DNA of 64,000 bases, from NCBI RefSeq assembly GCF_017354945.1, contig NZ_CP071503.1:2976001-3040000 (forward strand), given 5' to 3'. The DNA comes from Shewanella avicenniae. Its GTDB lineage: Bacteria; Pseudomonadota; Gammaproteobacteria; Enterobacterales; Shewanellaceae. Below the pieces are notes generated by a model. The model did not search any database. It saw only the letters and a program-made list of their open reading frames with translations, and was not told the DNA's origin. This document shows, in pieces, positions 63,684 to 64,000 of this stretch (the stretch's first letter is position 1; every line of letters begins with the position of its first letter). The position numbers were made by a program, and so were the translations under genes.

Positions 63684-64000
63684 TTACTCGAGCAAGACAC
63701 CGTGTTCTTTTGAAGCGGATCTAGCCCACCTAACAATCTGATCTTCGCCACTTTTACTTTCGTGTACCACGCTTGTTTCTTGAATTCGCGGCCAAGCTCG
63801 CAACACCGCTTCCGCAGTGCAATCGGCGGCAGGGAAATAGAAAGGTTTTGATTGAGTGATCACTGCGCGACTCACACTGCCAGCAGCGGCCAGAAGATGC
63901 TGCCCGGTCGGAGCTTCATCGCTTAACAAATAGGTCGCCACCGCGATAGGTGCTTCCATAGAGAACATTGGCGCGACATCAGAGGCAAGATGTTGACTGG
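63684..64000 (-). CDS. Short-chain dehydrogenase/reductase, N-terminus beyond window edge
   Basis: The frame is open to the right edge; about 105 C-terminal residues are visible. LASDVAPMFSMEAPIAVATY and LLSDEAPTGQHLLAAAGSVS match the C-terminal helix and substrate-loop part of SDR enzymes of the peroxisomal multifunctional-enzyme type, with a tail ending SASKEHGVLLE. The Rossmann motif and active-site Tyr-Lys are outside the window, so activity cannot be judged. Confidence 0.7.
   Translation of the reverse strand, partial: SQHLASDVAPMFSMEAPIAVATYLLSDEAPTGQHLLAAAGSVSRAVITQSKPFYFPAADCTAEAVLRAWPRIQETSVVHESKSGEDQIVRWARSASKEHGVLLE

Noticed and set aside
1-64000. CRISPR arrays, insertion sequences, prophage or toxin-type systems
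   Set aside because: No spaced direct repeats, transposase, integrase or phage motifs were seen on either strand.

Overview
The window is a nearly complete polar flagellum and chemotaxis locus from a gammaproteobacterium, most likely Shewanella or a close relative in the Alteromonadales. The evidence is the gene order shared with Shewanella and Vibrio: flgT, flgOP, flgMN, flgA, cheV, cheR, flgB-L, flagellins, flaG-fliDTS, flrA, flrBC, fliE to flhB, then flhA-flhFG-fliA-che. FlhF and FlhG (pole and number control), the FlrA/FlrB/FlrC cascade, the FlgO/P/T outer rings and ParC/ParP mark a single polar flagellum. No insertion sequence, phage gene, CRISPR array or pathogenicity-type secretion system was seen. 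The species assignment is inference.

Layout. 1-720: left-truncated mlaA (-). 928-3216 (+): an unusual FliK-like gene followed by an FlhB C-domain paralogue. 3231-16264 (-): flhA, flhF, flhG, fliA, cheY, cheZ, cheA, cheB, a small membrane protein, parC, parP, cheW and a DUF2802 gene, read from a sigma-54 promoter at 16302. 16411-29567 (-): flhB, fliRQPONMLK and fliJIHGFE, with sigma-54 promoters before fliE and fliK. 29720-33656 (-): flrC, flrB, flrA. 33940-39890 (-): fliS, fliT, fliD, flaG and two long flagellins. 40054-52890 (-): flgL to flgB, cheR and cheV. 53081-57246: flgA, flgM, flgN (+), flgP, flgO (-) and flgT (+). 57301-64000: tRNA-Arg(CCU), an aldo/keto reductase, a DUF2947 gene, a chalcone-isomerase-like protein, a chemoreceptor, ybaY, tesB and a right-truncated short-chain dehydrogenase.

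How it works together. FlrA with sigma-54 should start the cascade and switch on flrBC. FlrB/FlrC with sigma-54 then drive basal-body and hook operons. FliA (sigma-28), held by FlgM until the hook is finished, drives flaB, flgMN and probably the chemoreceptor gene. I found nine candidate sigma-54 sites, all with GG-N10-GC spacing, and three sigma-28 candidates, so the hierarchy can be read from the sequence. CheA, CheB, CheR, CheV, CheW, CheY and CheZ form one complete phosphorelay, and ParC/ParP should hold its array at the cell pole. Stator genes (motAB, motX, motY) and flagellin glycosylation genes are not in the window.

No wholly new system stands out. The most interesting signals are: an RNA hairpin that would hide the flrB ribosome site only in transcripts read through from flrA; the fliK-like/flhX-like pair; FlhB with NPEH in place of NPTH; three LLDELHG-type repeats in the CheA linker; an unrecognised membrane protein in the che operon; and large flagellins with an inserted central domain.
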